A stretch of 64,000 nt of DNA from Campylobacteraceae bacterium (GTDB lineage Bacteria > Campylobacterota > Campylobacteria > Campylobacterales > Campylobacteraceae). The notes under the pieces are model-generated. The model saw nothing but the letters and a program-made list of their open reading frames with translations, was not told the DNA's origin and made no database searches. Both the position numbers and the translations under genes were made by a program. Location: contig JAITAB010000063.1 in the NCBI GenBank assembly GCA_031284315.1, positions 1-64,000 of the forward strand. The letters are read 5' to 3'. This document shows, piece by piece, positions 1-10,329 of this stretch (the first letter of the stretch is position 1; each line of letters begins with the position of its first letter).

Positions 1-1259
1 GTTTTAAATCGTCCTCGGTTTTGAAGCTCGGGGATTACAAGCTGTCCGAAATCCTCCCAAGTTCCGGGCACGACAACGCGGCTTAAATTTATGCCGTCCA
101 ATTCGCCCTCGTCTATCCACTTTATAAGCTCGTCCGCTACCTGCGAACCGTCTCCTACTATCGTATGGTAAGGCGAAAACGCATTTTCTCTAAGTAAATC
201 GCGCAGTGTAGAATGCTTTTGTGCGGCATAATCAGCGATGCTTTGAATGTGGTTATTTGCGCTGTAATCTATCGGCGCGTCAAGGTCAAACTTTGAAAAG
301 TCAATGCCCGTGCTTCCCGCAAAATGCACTAAATTTGCTTCGGGATTGGCGTATTTGAGATACTCTTTGTATTTTTCTTGCGCCACTTTTTCCGTTGCGG
401 CGGGAACGGCGGCAAGTCCTGCAAATATTTTCACATCTTCAGCCTTTCGCCCCGCATCAACAGCGGCTTGACGGATTTTGCGCGCAAGTTCTCTTGCTCT
501 TTCTATCGTAGGCGCAGAGATAAACGCTCCTTCGGCATGTTTACCTGCAAAAGCGCTTCCTCTTTCGCTTGCTCCGGCTTGAAACAATACGGGCGTTCTT
601 TGCAATGATGGAGAGCTTCCATGTACGGCGTTTGAACGGTAATATTTACCGTTATGCTCTATTGCTCTCACTCTTTCAGGTCTTGCGTAAATGCGGTTTT
701 TGCGGTCGGCGGCAACTGCGTCGTCAGCCCAGCTTCCTTCCCAAAGCTTATAAACCACTTCCAAAAATTCGTCCGCTCTGTCATATCGCTCGTCATGCGG
801 CTCCAATTTGTCATAGCCCAAACCATTCACATCTTTATCGCGATAGCCAGTTACGATATTCCATCCAATCCGTCCTTTTGTAAGGTGGTCAAGGCTTGAA
901 ACGCGGCGCGCAAAAGCGTAAGGATTTTCAGCCCGCACAGTAGCGGTGATGCCAAAGCCAAGATGTTTTGTAACAGCCGCCATCGCGCTTACAAGCGTCC
1001 ATGGGTCGTTTTTCGGCAGTTGAACAGCCTCTTTAAGCGTAATATCAATATTATCTTTATAGATATCATGATAACCATGACCGTCAGCTATAAATATGCC
1101 GTCAAAAAGATACCTTTCAAGCGTTTTAGCGATATCTGTCCAATAATCAAGATCATTGAAAAATATCGAACGATCCTGCGGATGCGTCCAAAGTCCATGA
1201 TGAATATGTCCCACACTGTTTAAATTGAATGCGTTTAGTAAAATCTGCTTTTGAGCCAT
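1..1259 (-). CDS. LLM-class flavin-dependent monooxygenase (NtaA/SnaA/DszA family), 3' end cut by window edge
   Basis: Minus-strand translation from ATG at 1259 gives MAQKQILLNAFNLNSVGHIHHGLWTHPQDRS..., colinear with the full-length paralog at 12062-13447. Confidence 0.85.
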   Translation of the reverse strand, partial: MAQKQILLNAFNLNSVGHIHHGLWTHPQDRSIFFNDLDYWTDIAKTLERYLFDGIFIADGHGYHDIYKDNIDITLKEAVQLPKNDPWTLVSAMAAVTKHLGFGITATVRAENPYAFARRVSSLDHLTKGRIGWNIVTGYRDKDVNGLGYDKLEPHDERYDRADEFLEVVYKLWEGSWADDAVAADRKNRIYARPERVRAIEHNGKYYRSNAVHGSSPSLQRTPVLFQAGASERGSAFAGKHAEGAFISAPTIERARELARKIRQAAVDAGRKAEDVKIFAGLAAVPAATEKVAQEKYKEYLKYANPEANLVHFAGSTGIDFSKFDLDAPIDYSANNHIQSIADYAAQKHSTLRDLLRENAFSPYHTIVGDGSQVADELIKWIDEGELDGINLSRVVVPGTWEDFGQLVIPELQNRGRFK

Positions 1260-1374
1260 CTTGTTACCTTATCTTTTAAAGATTATGTCAATCATAATCC
1301 ATTTTTAGCTTTGTGCCAACAAAGCGCCTGTTACCTGCAACTATTGCAAACCATCCGCCGCGCCCGCGCATTTT

Positions 1375-2037
1375 TTAACGCGCCCGCAAATAGCGCGCCG
1401 TAGAATCGCCGATTAACTGCACCAAGCACACCAATGCAATCAATACGACAATCACGATAACCATCACTTGCGTATCAAAACGCTGATATCCGTAGCGAAG
1501 CGCAAGATCGCCAAGTCCGCCTGCGCCCACCGCGCCCGCCATCGCCGAAGCATTGATAATGGACACCAGCGTAACCGTAAAACCGCCGATAATACCGGGA
1601 AGAGCTTCTGGCAAAAGCACATACCAGATAATATGCCGTTTGTTGCAGCCCATCGCCTGCGCCGCTTCTATCAGTCCATGATCCACTTCGCGCAGACTCA
1701 CTTCGGCTATTCGCGCGAAAAACGGCGCCGCGCTAATCGTCATAGGCACAATCGCCGCCCAAACGCCGATAGTTGTGCCGACTACAAGGCGCGTAAACGG
1801 GATTAACGCCACCAAAAGCACGATAAACGGCGTAGCCCTAAAACCATTGATAAACCACCCCAACACAGCGTTAAGTTTGGGAGCGGGCAAAAAACCGCTC
1901 TTTTGCGTAATAATCAACAGCACCGCAAGCGGTATCCCGATAAAAAAAGTTACAGTTCCCGAGATACCGCTCATAATCAATGTATCTAAAAAAGCGTTTG
2001 TGTAACGCTCAAATGGAATAGTCAGGGAGAGGGACAT
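1375..2037 (-). CDS. metI: Methionine-type ABC transporter permease (MetI family)
   Basis: Multi-TM permease with EAAQAMGCNKRHIIWYVLLPEALPGIIGG EAA loop; adjacent to metN and metQ. Confidence 0.9.
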   Translation of the reverse strand: MSLSLTIPFERYTNAFLDTLIMSGISGTVTFFIGIPLAVLLIITQKSGFLPAPKLNAVLGWFINGFRATPFIVLLVALIPFTRLVVGTTIGVWAAIVPMTISAAPFFARIAEVSLREVDHGLIEAAQAMGCNKRHIIWYVLLPEALPGIIGGFTVTLVSIINASAMAGAVGAGGLGDLALRYGYQRFDTQVMVIVIVVLIALVCLVQLIGDSTARYLRAR

Positions 2038-3154
2038 AACCTATTACCTCGATATTGTGAACTATGGCGTCGTCGCCTTGCATTAGCGGCTTTAAATCGG
2101 GCAGCCGCGCCTCGCTTGAAATGGATACCAAAAGCCGTCCGAAAGCTCTTCCTTGTATGCGATCAACGCCGCCATGCACCAATTGAACGCTTGCATGAAG
2201 AGAATTTGCTATGCGCGCCAAATCGCATTCAAGCGCGCCCTCGCCCGTGTATTTAAGCGCGACTATTTGATTATAATCGGCGTGTTCGGGTTTCTCTTTG
2301 ACTAAAATAGCCGCCAAATCTTCGGGCAGACTTTGACGCAAAGGAGCAAGCAAAGCCCGCGTAGCTTCATGATGCGGCGCGCCGAATACGCGCCATACTT
2401 CTCCAAGCTCCGCTATTTCTCCTTTTTCTAAAACAAGCGTCCTGTCGGCAATTTCACGGATTACGCTCATTTCATGCGTGATTAAAATTATCGTAATGCC
2501 GAGCTTTTTATTTATATCGCGCAGTAGCTGTAAAATTGAGCGCGTCGTTTCAGGATCAAGCGCGCTTGTCGCTTCATCGCACAGCAAAATTTCAGGCTGC
2601 GTGGCAAGAGCTCTTGCAATGCCTACGCGCTGTTTTTGCCCGCCGCTTAACCTGCTCGGATAAGTTTTATATTTTTCGCTTAAACCGACAAGCTCTAGCA
2701 TATCGTTCACGCGCGATTTTATATGCGCGCGGTTTGCCCCCGCTACTTTAAGCGGCAAAGCTATATTTTCAAATACGCTCTTGGCTGAAAGCAGATTAAA
2801 ATGCTGAAATATCATTCCGATACGCCGTCTTAAAGCCACAAGCTCTTTTTCGTTTAACAACGCTATATCTTCGCCATTGACTAAAACGCGTCCGCTTGTC
2901 GGCTTTTCAAGGCGGTTTATCATACGAATCAAGCTTGACTTGCCCGCGCCCGAGCGTCCGATAATGCCGAATATTTCGCCGCTTTTAATATCTACGCTTA
3001 CATTGTCGAGCGCTTTTACTTTACCTGCGCTTGATTCGTAGATTTTGCCGACCGCTTCCAATTTTACTTCGCCGCGATTTGCGCGGTTTTCGGATACGGC
3101 ATTATCTGCCAAAATTTCAAAATCCGCCGTATCCGCCCTGAAAAATGCCATCAA
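2009..3154 (-). CDS. metN: Methionine-type ABC transporter ATP-binding protein (MetN)
   Basis: Walker A GRSGAGKSS, signature LSGGQKQRVGIARAL, Walker B ILLCDEATSALD, C-terminal NIL-like region. Confidence 0.92.
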   Translation of the reverse strand: MMAFFRADTADFEILADNAVSENRANRGEVKLEAVGKIYESSAGKVKALDNVSVDIKSGEIFGIIGRSGAGKSSLIRMINRLEKPTSGRVLVNGEDIALLNEKELVALRRRIGMIFQHFNLLSAKSVFENIALPLKVAGANRAHIKSRVNDMLELVGLSEKYKTYPSRLSGGQKQRVGIARALATQPEILLCDEATSALDPETTRSILQLLRDINKKLGITIILITHEMSVIREIADRTLVLEKGEIAELGEVWRVFGAPHHEATRALLAPLRQSLPEDLAAILVKEKPEHADYNQIVALKYTGEGALECDLARIANSLHASVQLVHGGVDRIQGRAFGRLLVSISSEARLPDLKPLMQGDDAIVHNIEVIGYVPLPDYSI

Positions 3155-3160
3155 CGCCCC

Positions 3161-3964
3161 CTATTGGTTTAGCCAAGTAAGCGTATATAGGCGCGGGTCG
3201 TTATTGAAGCCTTTTTTCAGCGTTTCTCTGACCGCTTCGGAAGTTTGATATATTTTGACAAACTTATGCAGTACGGGGTCGTCTTTTTTTGCCGTTGGAA
3301 CGACAAAGCGGATAGTATATTTCTTATCCTCTATGCCGCCCCAAATAAGCCCGCCTGAAGGATCATATTGACCCGAAGCCGCGACAAAGTGCGGGAAAGT
3401 AATCGCTATATCAACTTCGCTGATAGTGCGCACGACCTGTACGCCCTCCACTTCCGTGAAGCTCAATTTTTTAGGATTGTCTGTTATGTCGTCAAGCGTT
3501 GATTTGTCATGCCCGCTGTCTTTTAGCTTAATAAGTCCCGCTTTTTGCAGCAGTAAAAGCCCTCGTCCTTGATTGACCGGGTCGTTTGCTATCGCTACTT
3601 TGGCTTTATTTGGTATCGTATCAAATGACTTGTGTTTGTTTGAATACAATCCGATATTTGCCAGCACGCCCCATCCAATCGGCGTCAGTTTATAGCCGTT
3701 TTTCTCAATAGCGTTATTTAAAAACGGCTCATGCTGATAATAGTTAAGGTCTATATCGCCCTTATCGGTAGCCACATTGATGGTTGTCCAATCGGTAAAT
3801 TCCACCACCTCTACTTCAATACCTTGTTTTTTAGCCTCTTTTGCGGCAGCCTCTATGGAATCGCCATAAGCGCCCGGCACGCTTCCAACGCGGATTTTAT
3901 CCGCCGCCATTGCTAAACTTGCAAGCGTTAAAAACGCTAAGCCTATTTTTGTCGATATTTTCAT
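3161..3964 (-). CDS. metQ: MetQ/NlpA-family substrate-binding protein
   Basis: Signal peptide MKISTKIGLAFLTLASLAMA; DLNYYQHEPFLN and NDPVNQGRGLLLLQKAGLI motifs; next to metNI. Confidence 0.9.
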   Translation of the reverse strand: MKISTKIGLAFLTLASLAMAADKIRVGSVPGAYGDSIEAAAKEAKKQGIEVEVVEFTDWTTINVATDKGDIDLNYYQHEPFLNNAIEKNGYKLTPIGWGVLANIGLYSNKHKSFDTIPNKAKVAIANDPVNQGRGLLLLQKAGLIKLKDSGHDKSTLDDITDNPKKLSFTEVEGVQVVRTISEVDIAITFPHFVAASGQYDPSGGLIWGGIEDKKYTIRFVVPTAKKDDPVLHKFVKIYQTSEAVRETLKKGFNNDPRLYTLTWLNQ

Positions 3965-4791
3965 TTTTTTGTCTCCTTTTCATTTTTCTCGTCTTCAACC
4001 CAAGTTAGAGTATATAGACGCGCGTCATTGTTGAATCCCTTTTTCAGAGCCTCTCGGACAGCTTCCGAAGTCTGGTAAATCTTCACAAATTTATGAAGTA
4101 CGGGATCGTCTTTTTTTGCCGTAGGCACAACAAAGCGGATAGTATATTTCCTATCCTCTATGCCGCCCCAAAGAAGTGCGCTTGACGGGTCGAATGCGCC
4201 TGAAGCGGCAACATAATGGGGGAAAGTAACGCCGATATCAACATCGTCTATCGCACGCACTATCTGCATCAACTCCACTCCTATAAAATGCAGATTTTTG
4301 GGATTTTCAACGATATCCTCCAGCGTTGATTGGTCGCCGCCGCCGTTTTTCAACTTGATAAGACCTGCCTTTTGCAATAACAGCAGCCCTCGTCCTTGAT
4401 TGACAGGGTCGTTTGCAACCGCAACTTTGCCTTTTATGGGAATATCGTCTAAGGATTTATATTTGGTAGAATACAGTCCGATATTTGCCAATGATCCCCA
4501 TCCAATCGGCGTTAATTTGTAACCGTTTTCTTTGATTGCATTATTCAAGTAAGGCTCATGCTGATGATAATTCAGGTCAATATCTCCTTTATCTGTGGCA
4601 ATATTCGGAGTAGTTCCATCGGTAAATTCAATCACTTCTACTTCAATGCCATATTTTTTAGCTTCTTTTGCCGCCGCCTCTATTGAATCTCCATAAGCGC
4701 CCGGCACAGTCCCGACTCTGATTTTATCCGCCGCCATTGCTAAACTTGCAAGCGTTAAAAATGCTAAGCCTATTTTTATAGATATTCCCAT
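3961..4791 (-). CDS. MetQ/NlpA-family substrate-binding protein, tandem paralog
   Basis: Very similar to the 3161-3964 product along its length; 4-nt overlap with it. Confidence 0.9.
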   Translation of the reverse strand: MGISIKIGLAFLTLASLAMAADKIRVGTVPGAYGDSIEAAAKEAKKYGIEVEVIEFTDGTTPNIATDKGDIDLNYHQHEPYLNNAIKENGYKLTPIGWGSLANIGLYSTKYKSLDDIPIKGKVAVANDPVNQGRGLLLLQKAGLIKLKNGGGDQSTLEDIVENPKNLHFIGVELMQIVRAIDDVDIGVTFPHYVAASGAFDPSSALLWGGIEDRKYTIRFVVPTAKKDDPVLHKFVKIYQTSEAVREALKKGFNNDARLYTLTWVEDEKNEKETKK

Positions 4792-4839
4792 TTATTTACC
4801 TCCTTTTTGTTTTCGCGCGCTTTGATAATGCTTACTGCG

Positions 4840-6036
4840 TTAAACCTCTCTAACCCCTGCGCTCCAGTGATATGGCAGCTCTTCGCCGTTTAGCAGATTT
4901 GTGCCAAGCGATTTATACTTATATGAAAGCGGATTGTGGCTTGCCAAAGTACGCGCATTTCTCCAATGGCGGTCTAAAACCAGCGCGCCCGAAGCGATTG
5001 ACGCGCCGCCCGTTTCAAAAATTTTACTTGCCGCATCAAGCGTTAGATTGATTACAATTCCCTGTGCGGAAGCCGTCGTTCTTTCGGCAATTTCCAGCAA
5101 ATCAGTATCTTCGCCGCCCGCGTTAATAGCAATATCAAGCGTGTCCGCTATGCCAAGAGCCGCCGTTTTTGCGCCGTATGCCGCGGAGGCGATTTGCCCT
5201 ATCGTTTCTTGAACGAGCGGATCGTTGCGCGGCAGCGCGGCCGGAGCATGACTGAAAGTCCTCGTTCTGGGACGCACCCATGCTATCGCGTCTTCTAATG
5301 ATCGTTGCGCGATGCCTGCAAGCGAAGCCAACAGCGTAAGCTGCAAGTATGATGTTGCCCATGAACGCCCTTCTCTGCCGTAGCCGTCTCCTAAAATGTC
5401 CCCTTCATTTATCGCGACATTATCATAGCTTGACGAACCGCTCGCGGTAAGCCGCTGTCCAAATCCGTCCCAATCGTCTTTTTGACTAAGTCCTTTTGCG
5501 TCTGCCGCGACCGCCGCGCTTACGCGCTTCCCGTCCAAATCCGCCGCGACCGCTATATAGTCTGCATACAAAGAACCCGTACTGTAAAACTTCTCGCCGT
5601 TTAAGCGCAAAGCCCCGTTTTTATCGCGGGTAATAGCCGTTTGATAGCGTTTTGCCGCTCCCAAACCAAGCTCCGTTACGGCATTGCCGAAAAACTTACC
5701 CTCAACCGCTCTTTTTAGCCAAACTTTCGCGCTTTCAACGCCTTTGGTAAAATTTAGCCTCTGCTCTTCCACAAATATGAAATGCGGACGAAATGACTGC
5801 GACAAGTTGGAATCCGCCGCAGCTAAATCAATCAGCAATTCAAACTGCTGACGAATAGTCGCGTCAAGTCCGCCTAACTCTTTTGGAACTCTAAGCGTCC
5901 CAAATCCCGCCGCCAAAAGCTCTTTTACCTCATCGTAAGCAAGCTCGCGCTTTTCTTCACGCTTAGCCGCGCTTGCGGCGATTTTCTTAAAAATTGGCGT
6001 AAACCGCTCCCGTAATACCTTAATGTCAGTGCTCAT
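4840..6036 (-). CDS. Acyl-CoA dehydrogenase-fold flavoenzyme, SfnB/DszC-like monooxygenase
   Basis: Acyl-CoA dehydrogenase-like layout; C-terminal LDRHWRNARTLASHNPLSYKYKSLG motif typical of SfnB/DszC-like enzymes; island context. Confidence 0.75.
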   Translation of the reverse strand: MSTDIKVLRERFTPIFKKIAASAAKREEKRELAYDEVKELLAAGFGTLRVPKELGGLDATIRQQFELLIDLAAADSNLSQSFRPHFIFVEEQRLNFTKGVESAKVWLKRAVEGKFFGNAVTELGLGAAKRYQTAITRDKNGALRLNGEKFYSTGSLYADYIAVAADLDGKRVSAAVAADAKGLSQKDDWDGFGQRLTASGSSSYDNVAINEGDILGDGYGREGRSWATSYLQLTLLASLAGIAQRSLEDAIAWVRPRTRTFSHAPAALPRNDPLVQETIGQIASAAYGAKTAALGIADTLDIAINAGGEDTDLLEIAERTTASAQGIVINLTLDAASKIFETGGASIASGALVLDRHWRNARTLASHNPLSYKYKSLGTNLLNGEELPYHWSAGVREV

Positions 6037-6078
6037 GAAAACCTCCTTTAATATTTATTTGTCTAATACCGTTTCGCA

Positions 6079-6963
6079 TCAATTATCCGAAACGGGCGTA
6101 TATATACCATGCACCAGCGGGTCGTTCGTAGTCTCAAGATATTGTTTTAATCTCGGGTCTGAAAACGCCCGTATAAGCTTTTTTATCTGCGGGTCGTCTA
6201 AAAATTTCGTTCCTATAACAAGCTGCGAAGCAAAAATCCTCGGAGCTTTCGGAAATAAAAGCCCTTTGCTTCGCGGGATTTTACCCGCGTCAAAATTTGA
6301 AACATAACCAACGGCAATATCTACAGAATCTAAAACGCGCGGCAACGCCAAAAAGTCAAACTCTTTAAATTTGAGATTGCGCGGATTGCTCACGATATCT
6401 TTGATTTTTGCATTTTGGCGTTCGCCGTTCAACTCTAAAAGCCCTTCGCGTTCCAAAAGCCACAATGCCTGAGCTTGATTGCCTCCGTCCACAGGTATAG
6501 CGACTAACGCATTTTGCGGCAGTTCGTCAATACTTTTGTATCTATCCGAATAGATGCCAAAACCCCATTGAAATATCGGAAAAACCGCCGTCAGTTCAAA
6601 ACCGTTAGCCGCGATAACCTCTCTTAGCCACAATTCATGCTGATAAATAGATGCGGCAAGCTCGCCCGAGGCTACTGCGCTGTTACCCAAAGACGAGTCT
6701 TGAATGCCTGCTCCTTCTATCTTGATGCCGTAATCGGGCGCGATATGTTCGTTGATGTATTTTAATATCCTCTCTTCGCCCGCTTCGGCAGGTTCGTAAT
6801 GGACTTTCAATATCTCGCCGAAGACTACTTTGTCGGGTTTTGACGCTTTAATATAAAAAAATGCGCCCAACAAAGCGGACAATATAACCGCCCCCGCGAT
6901 AATCCATACAAAACTGTTTCTCTTTTTTCTCTGAAAATCCGCATTATTTTTTGACATGTACAA
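6079..6963 (-). CDS. NlpA/MetQ-like binding protein with N-terminal TM anchor
   Basis: N-terminal TM helix FVWIIAGAVILSALLGAFFYI then KVHYEPAEAGEERILKYI, IPVDGGNQAQALWLLEREGL. Confidence 0.8.
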   Translation of the reverse strand: MYMSKNNADFQRKKRNSFVWIIAGAVILSALLGAFFYIKASKPDKVVFGEILKVHYEPAEAGEERILKYINEHIAPDYGIKIEGAGIQDSSLGNSAVASGELAASIYQHELWLREVIAANGFELTAVFPIFQWGFGIYSDRYKSIDELPQNALVAIPVDGGNQAQALWLLEREGLLELNGERQNAKIKDIVSNPRNLKFKEFDFLALPRVLDSVDIAVGYVSNFDAGKIPRSKGLLFPKAPRIFASQLVIGTKFLDDPQIKKLIRAFSDPRLKQYLETTNDPLVHGIYTPVSDN

Positions 6964-6989
6964 CTCCTTTTTGTAAGATATTGCCGTAA

Positions 6990-8330
6990 TTACTCTCTAC
7001 CCTTAAACTTTTCAGCAGGTTTAAAGCGTTTGATGAGTTCGTCAAAGCGTTCGCCGGTTTCATTTTCTATATACCGCTCTATCGCCTCTTTTGTCTGCAA
7101 ATTCAAAATAAGAGAAGGTTCTGACTGGAAGCGAAAAAACGCTGAGCCGGCGCGTTCATTTACCGCCGCGGCGGGAAATAGAGCCTTCAAATGGTCGGCA
7201 TATTTTGCATCGCCGAGATAAAGTCTGGTAGCCTCAGTCGCTCCATAACCGTGATTTGCCCAGTGCGCGTCAAACTGCCGCGTAATCCACTCCGCGTCAA
7301 ACGCGCCTTTATGCTCTTTTGCGGCTTTTACCAAAGCGGCTGCTTGAATAGAGACATTTTGCGCCCCTTGACCCGCAATAGGGTCAAATATAATTGCGCT
7401 GTCTCCAAGAGCCGCGACAGGCTTACCGCTTTTTGTAAAGCCGACCGCTTTGCGCACATGCGGCGTAACCGCGCCTTTAAGCCATGAGTGCGGATCGCTT
7501 TCAATAAGCGTAAATTTCGCAATCTCTTTTGCGTCTTCAGGGAAATAATCGCGGAAAATTTCATTGAAAATTCGCAGTGCAGATGCCGCATCATCAGCTT
7601 CTTCAAAACGCCGACGCCAATCGCTTTTTGGCGTAGCAAAGCCTAAAATACTCCAGCTATGCCCTATGTCTTTGTGCAGAATGCCGCCGACAAATATCTC
7701 GCCCTGCTCTTCGTTAGAAGTGAAAAGATTGTGCTTCCATCCGACTTTGCTTCGGTAATCAAACGCTTTGCTATCGTAAGGCAGTCCGGCGATATTTACC
7801 GTCAAAAGATATCTTTGCGGCTCGCTATATACGGTGCGGCTTTTATCTATTTCAAATATATCTATAAGTCCGCCTTTGCCCGTAGCCACAAGCGTCAAAT
7901 CATTTTTGCCCGCGATAATATCAAGCTTATCCGAATTGACCTCTTCTGTTATGAATGTTCCGCCGCGCTCGATAAATCGACCTATTCTGTCGTCCGCTCT
8001 CAAGCGCGGATCCACCGCCTGCGCCCTGAAATAGCGAAAATCCACGTCAAACGATAAAAGCGGCGTTTTATCGGGATTGTATCCGCGTACCGAAAACCCG
8101 TCGGTAAAGCTCTCTTCGCCGTAAAGATTTTCAATGATTTGCGCATCTGCCTCCTGAGAAGGCTTGCCGAAATATATCGCCGTGCCGGTAGCGGGAACAT
8201 CATCGCGCAAAGCTTTACGGCTTTTATCGCTGTAAAGCGTTACTTCAAATCCCGCGTCAAGCAGTCCCAAAGCCGCGCTTGAGCCTGCAATACCTGCGCC
8301 GATAACGGCTGCTTTTCTATTTGCCGACAT
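6990..8330 (-). CDS. FAD-dependent monooxygenase, styrene/indole monooxygenase (StyA)-like
   Basis: N-terminal AAVIGAGIAGSSAALGLLDAGFEVTLYSDK FAD motif; GDSAIIFDPIAGQGAQNVSIQAAAL. Confidence 0.75.
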   Translation of the reverse strand: MSANRKAAVIGAGIAGSSAALGLLDAGFEVTLYSDKSRKALRDDVPATGTAIYFGKPSQEADAQIIENLYGEESFTDGFSVRGYNPDKTPLLSFDVDFRYFRAQAVDPRLRADDRIGRFIERGGTFITEEVNSDKLDIIAGKNDLTLVATGKGGLIDIFEIDKSRTVYSEPQRYLLTVNIAGLPYDSKAFDYRSKVGWKHNLFTSNEEQGEIFVGGILHKDIGHSWSILGFATPKSDWRRRFEEADDAASALRIFNEIFRDYFPEDAKEIAKFTLIESDPHSWLKGAVTPHVRKAVGFTKSGKPVAALGDSAIIFDPIAGQGAQNVSIQAAALVKAAKEHKGAFDAEWITRQFDAHWANHGYGATEATRLYLGDAKYADHLKALFPAAAVNERAGSAFFRFQSEPSLILNLQTKEAIERYIENETGERFDELIKRFKPAEKFKGRE

Positions 8331-8514
8331 GTTTTAACTCCTTTAAATATTTTAAATATCTGTCTGCCTGTTCTTTGCCTCTATGTAAATCCGCGCCGAA
8401 TCTCGCACCCGTTAGACCTTTTTGCCTGTTAAGCTTTTTTGCCTCGCCTGCTGCGGCTATGTTTGCGATAATGGCTAAGACAGCCTCCATTTGGTTAATT
8501 TCAATATTCCTCAT
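8317..8514 (-). CDS. Small protein of unknown function (65 aa)
   Basis: Complete ORF between an nlpA-like gene and the styA-like gene, same strand, minimal overlap. Confidence 0.45.
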   Translation of the reverse strand: MRNIEINQMEAVLAIIANIAAAGEAKKLNRQKGLTGARFGADLHRGKEQADRYLKYLKELKHVGK

Positions 8515-8525
8515 GTTAAGCTAAC

Positions 8526-9410
8526 TCAATTATCAGAAACGGGCGTTAAAACGCCATGTACCAACGGGTCGTCTGTCGTTTCAAGATATTTTCTCAATCT
8601 CGAATCGGCAAATACCTGCTGTAATTTTTTAATCTGCGGATCATTCAAAAATTTCGTTCCTATAACTAACTGAGAAGCGAAAGTTCTTGGAGGCGGAGGA
8701 AAAAGTATCCCTTTTTCCCGCGGGATTTTGCCTGCGTCAAATTGCAGCACATATCCCACCGCCGCATCAACAGAGTCTAAAATACGCGGTAAAGTCAGCA
8801 AATCAAGCTCTTTAAACTGAAAATTGCGCGGATTTGACACGACATCGCGGATTTTAGCAACTCTTGGCTCTACATTTTCATTTAAGCCTATCAACCCCTC
8901 GCGCTGTAAAAGCCACAAAGCCTGCCCTTGATTTGCTCCGTCCACAGGCACGACTACTACGGCGCCATCAGGCAATTCGTCAATGCTTTTATGTTTGTCC
9001 GAATAGATGCCAAATCCCCACTGAAATATAGGAAAAACAGGCGTTAAATCAAAGCCGTTAGCATCCACTACCTGTTTTAGCCACCATTGATGCTGATAAA
9101 TAGTCGCGGCGTATTGTCCGTCAGCTACGGCGCGGTCGGCTTGTACGGGATCTTGCAGACCGACAGCTTCTATTTTCAAGCCGTAATCAGGCGCGATATT
9201 TTTCGCAACATATTGAATGATACGCTCCTCTCCCGCCATGGCAGGCTCAAAATGAACTTTCAAAGTGTCTGTGAAAACAACTGTATCGGAAGCTCTTGAT
9301 TTAACATAAAAAACAGCCGCAGCTATAATAACCGCCGCAATTAAAACGGCGATAATCCATCTAAGCGTCTTTTTGTTTTTTGTCTGAAATTGCACATTTG
9401 TCTTTGACAT
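8526..9410 (-). CDS. NlpA/MetQ-like binding protein with N-terminal TM anchor
   Basis: Paralog of 6079-6963; TM segment WIIAVLIAAVIIAAAVFYV; VPVDGANQGQALWLLQREGLIGL. Confidence 0.8.
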   Translation of the reverse strand: MSKTNVQFQTKNKKTLRWIIAVLIAAVIIAAAVFYVKSRASDTVVFTDTLKVHFEPAMAGEERIIQYVAKNIAPDYGLKIEAVGLQDPVQADRAVADGQYAATIYQHQWWLKQVVDANGFDLTPVFPIFQWGFGIYSDKHKSIDELPDGAVVVVPVDGANQGQALWLLQREGLIGLNENVEPRVAKIRDVVSNPRNFQFKELDLLTLPRILDSVDAAVGYVLQFDAGKIPREKGILFPPPPRTFASQLVIGTKFLNDPQIKKLQQVFADSRLRKYLETTDDPLVHGVLTPVSDN

Positions 9411-9429
9411 GGTTGCTCCTTTTTGAATT

Positions 9430-10311
9430 TTAATTTTCCGAAACAGGCGTTAAAACGCCTTGTACAAGCGGGTCGTCCGTAGTCGCAAGATACTCTTGTA
9501 TTCTTGGGTCGGCAAACGCCTCTTGAAGTTTCTTTATATACGGATCGTTTAAAAATTTCGTTCCTATAACCAGCCGCGAAGCAAAAGTCCTCGGAGTTTT
9601 AGGGAAAAGTATCCCTTTTTCCCGCGAGATTTTGCCCGCGTCCCATAGCGAAACGTATGTTATTCCTGCGTCTATGGAATCCAAAACGCGCGGCATAGTC
9701 AGCAAATCAAGCTCTTTGAACTTAAATTTGCGCGGATTATCAACGATATTTTTGATTTTTGCGGTTTTCGGCTCTATATTTTTATCCAGACCAATCAACC
9801 CCTCGCGCTGTAAAAGCCACAGCGCCTGTCCTTGATTGGCTCCGTCTATTGGTATGGCTATCACCGCGCCCTCAGGCAGCTCGTCAATGCTTTTATATTT
9901 ATCCGAATATATGGCAAAACTCCACTGAAACACTTCTACCGTAGGCGTTAACTCAAAACCGTTAGCTTCCACGACTTGTTTTAGCCACCATTGATGCTGA
10001 AGAATAGTGGCGGCAAATCCTCCCTCCGCAACTATCCTGTTTGCTTGCAAATCGTCTTGCAGCGCGACAGGCTCCACTTTGATACCGTAATCCGGCGCGA
10101 TATATTCGGCGATATATTTCAATATCTTCTCCTCGCCCGCATAAGAAGGCATATGATGGACTTTCAAAGTATCCGTAAAAACGACTGTATCCGACCTTTG
10201 AAATTTAAAGTAAAAAAACAGACCGACTACTGCCGCCAGCGCTATGATACCCAAAGCAATCCATATACTCTTTCTGTTTTTTTTCAATTGAAAATTTGTA
10301 TTTTTTGACAT
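9430..10311 (-). CDS. NlpA/MetQ-like binding protein with N-terminal TM anchor
   Basis: Paralog of 8526-9410; TM segment IWIALGIIALAAVVGLFFYF. Confidence 0.8.
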   Translation of the reverse strand: MSKNTNFQLKKNRKSIWIALGIIALAAVVGLFFYFKFQRSDTVVFTDTLKVHHMPSYAGEEKILKYIAEYIAPDYGIKVEPVALQDDLQANRIVAEGGFAATILQHQWWLKQVVEANGFELTPTVEVFQWSFAIYSDKYKSIDELPEGAVIAIPIDGANQGQALWLLQREGLIGLDKNIEPKTAKIKNIVDNPRKFKFKELDLLTMPRVLDSIDAGITYVSLWDAGKISREKGILFPKTPRTFASRLVIGTKFLNDPYIKKLQEAFADPRIQEYLATTDDPLVQGVLTPVSEN

Positions 10312-10329
10312 ATATAACTCCTAAAAAAA

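Noticed and set aside
378-1223. Several plus-strand ORFs of 76-104 aa at the left edge
   Set aside because: Antisense to the LLM monooxygenase gene that runs off the window at position 1
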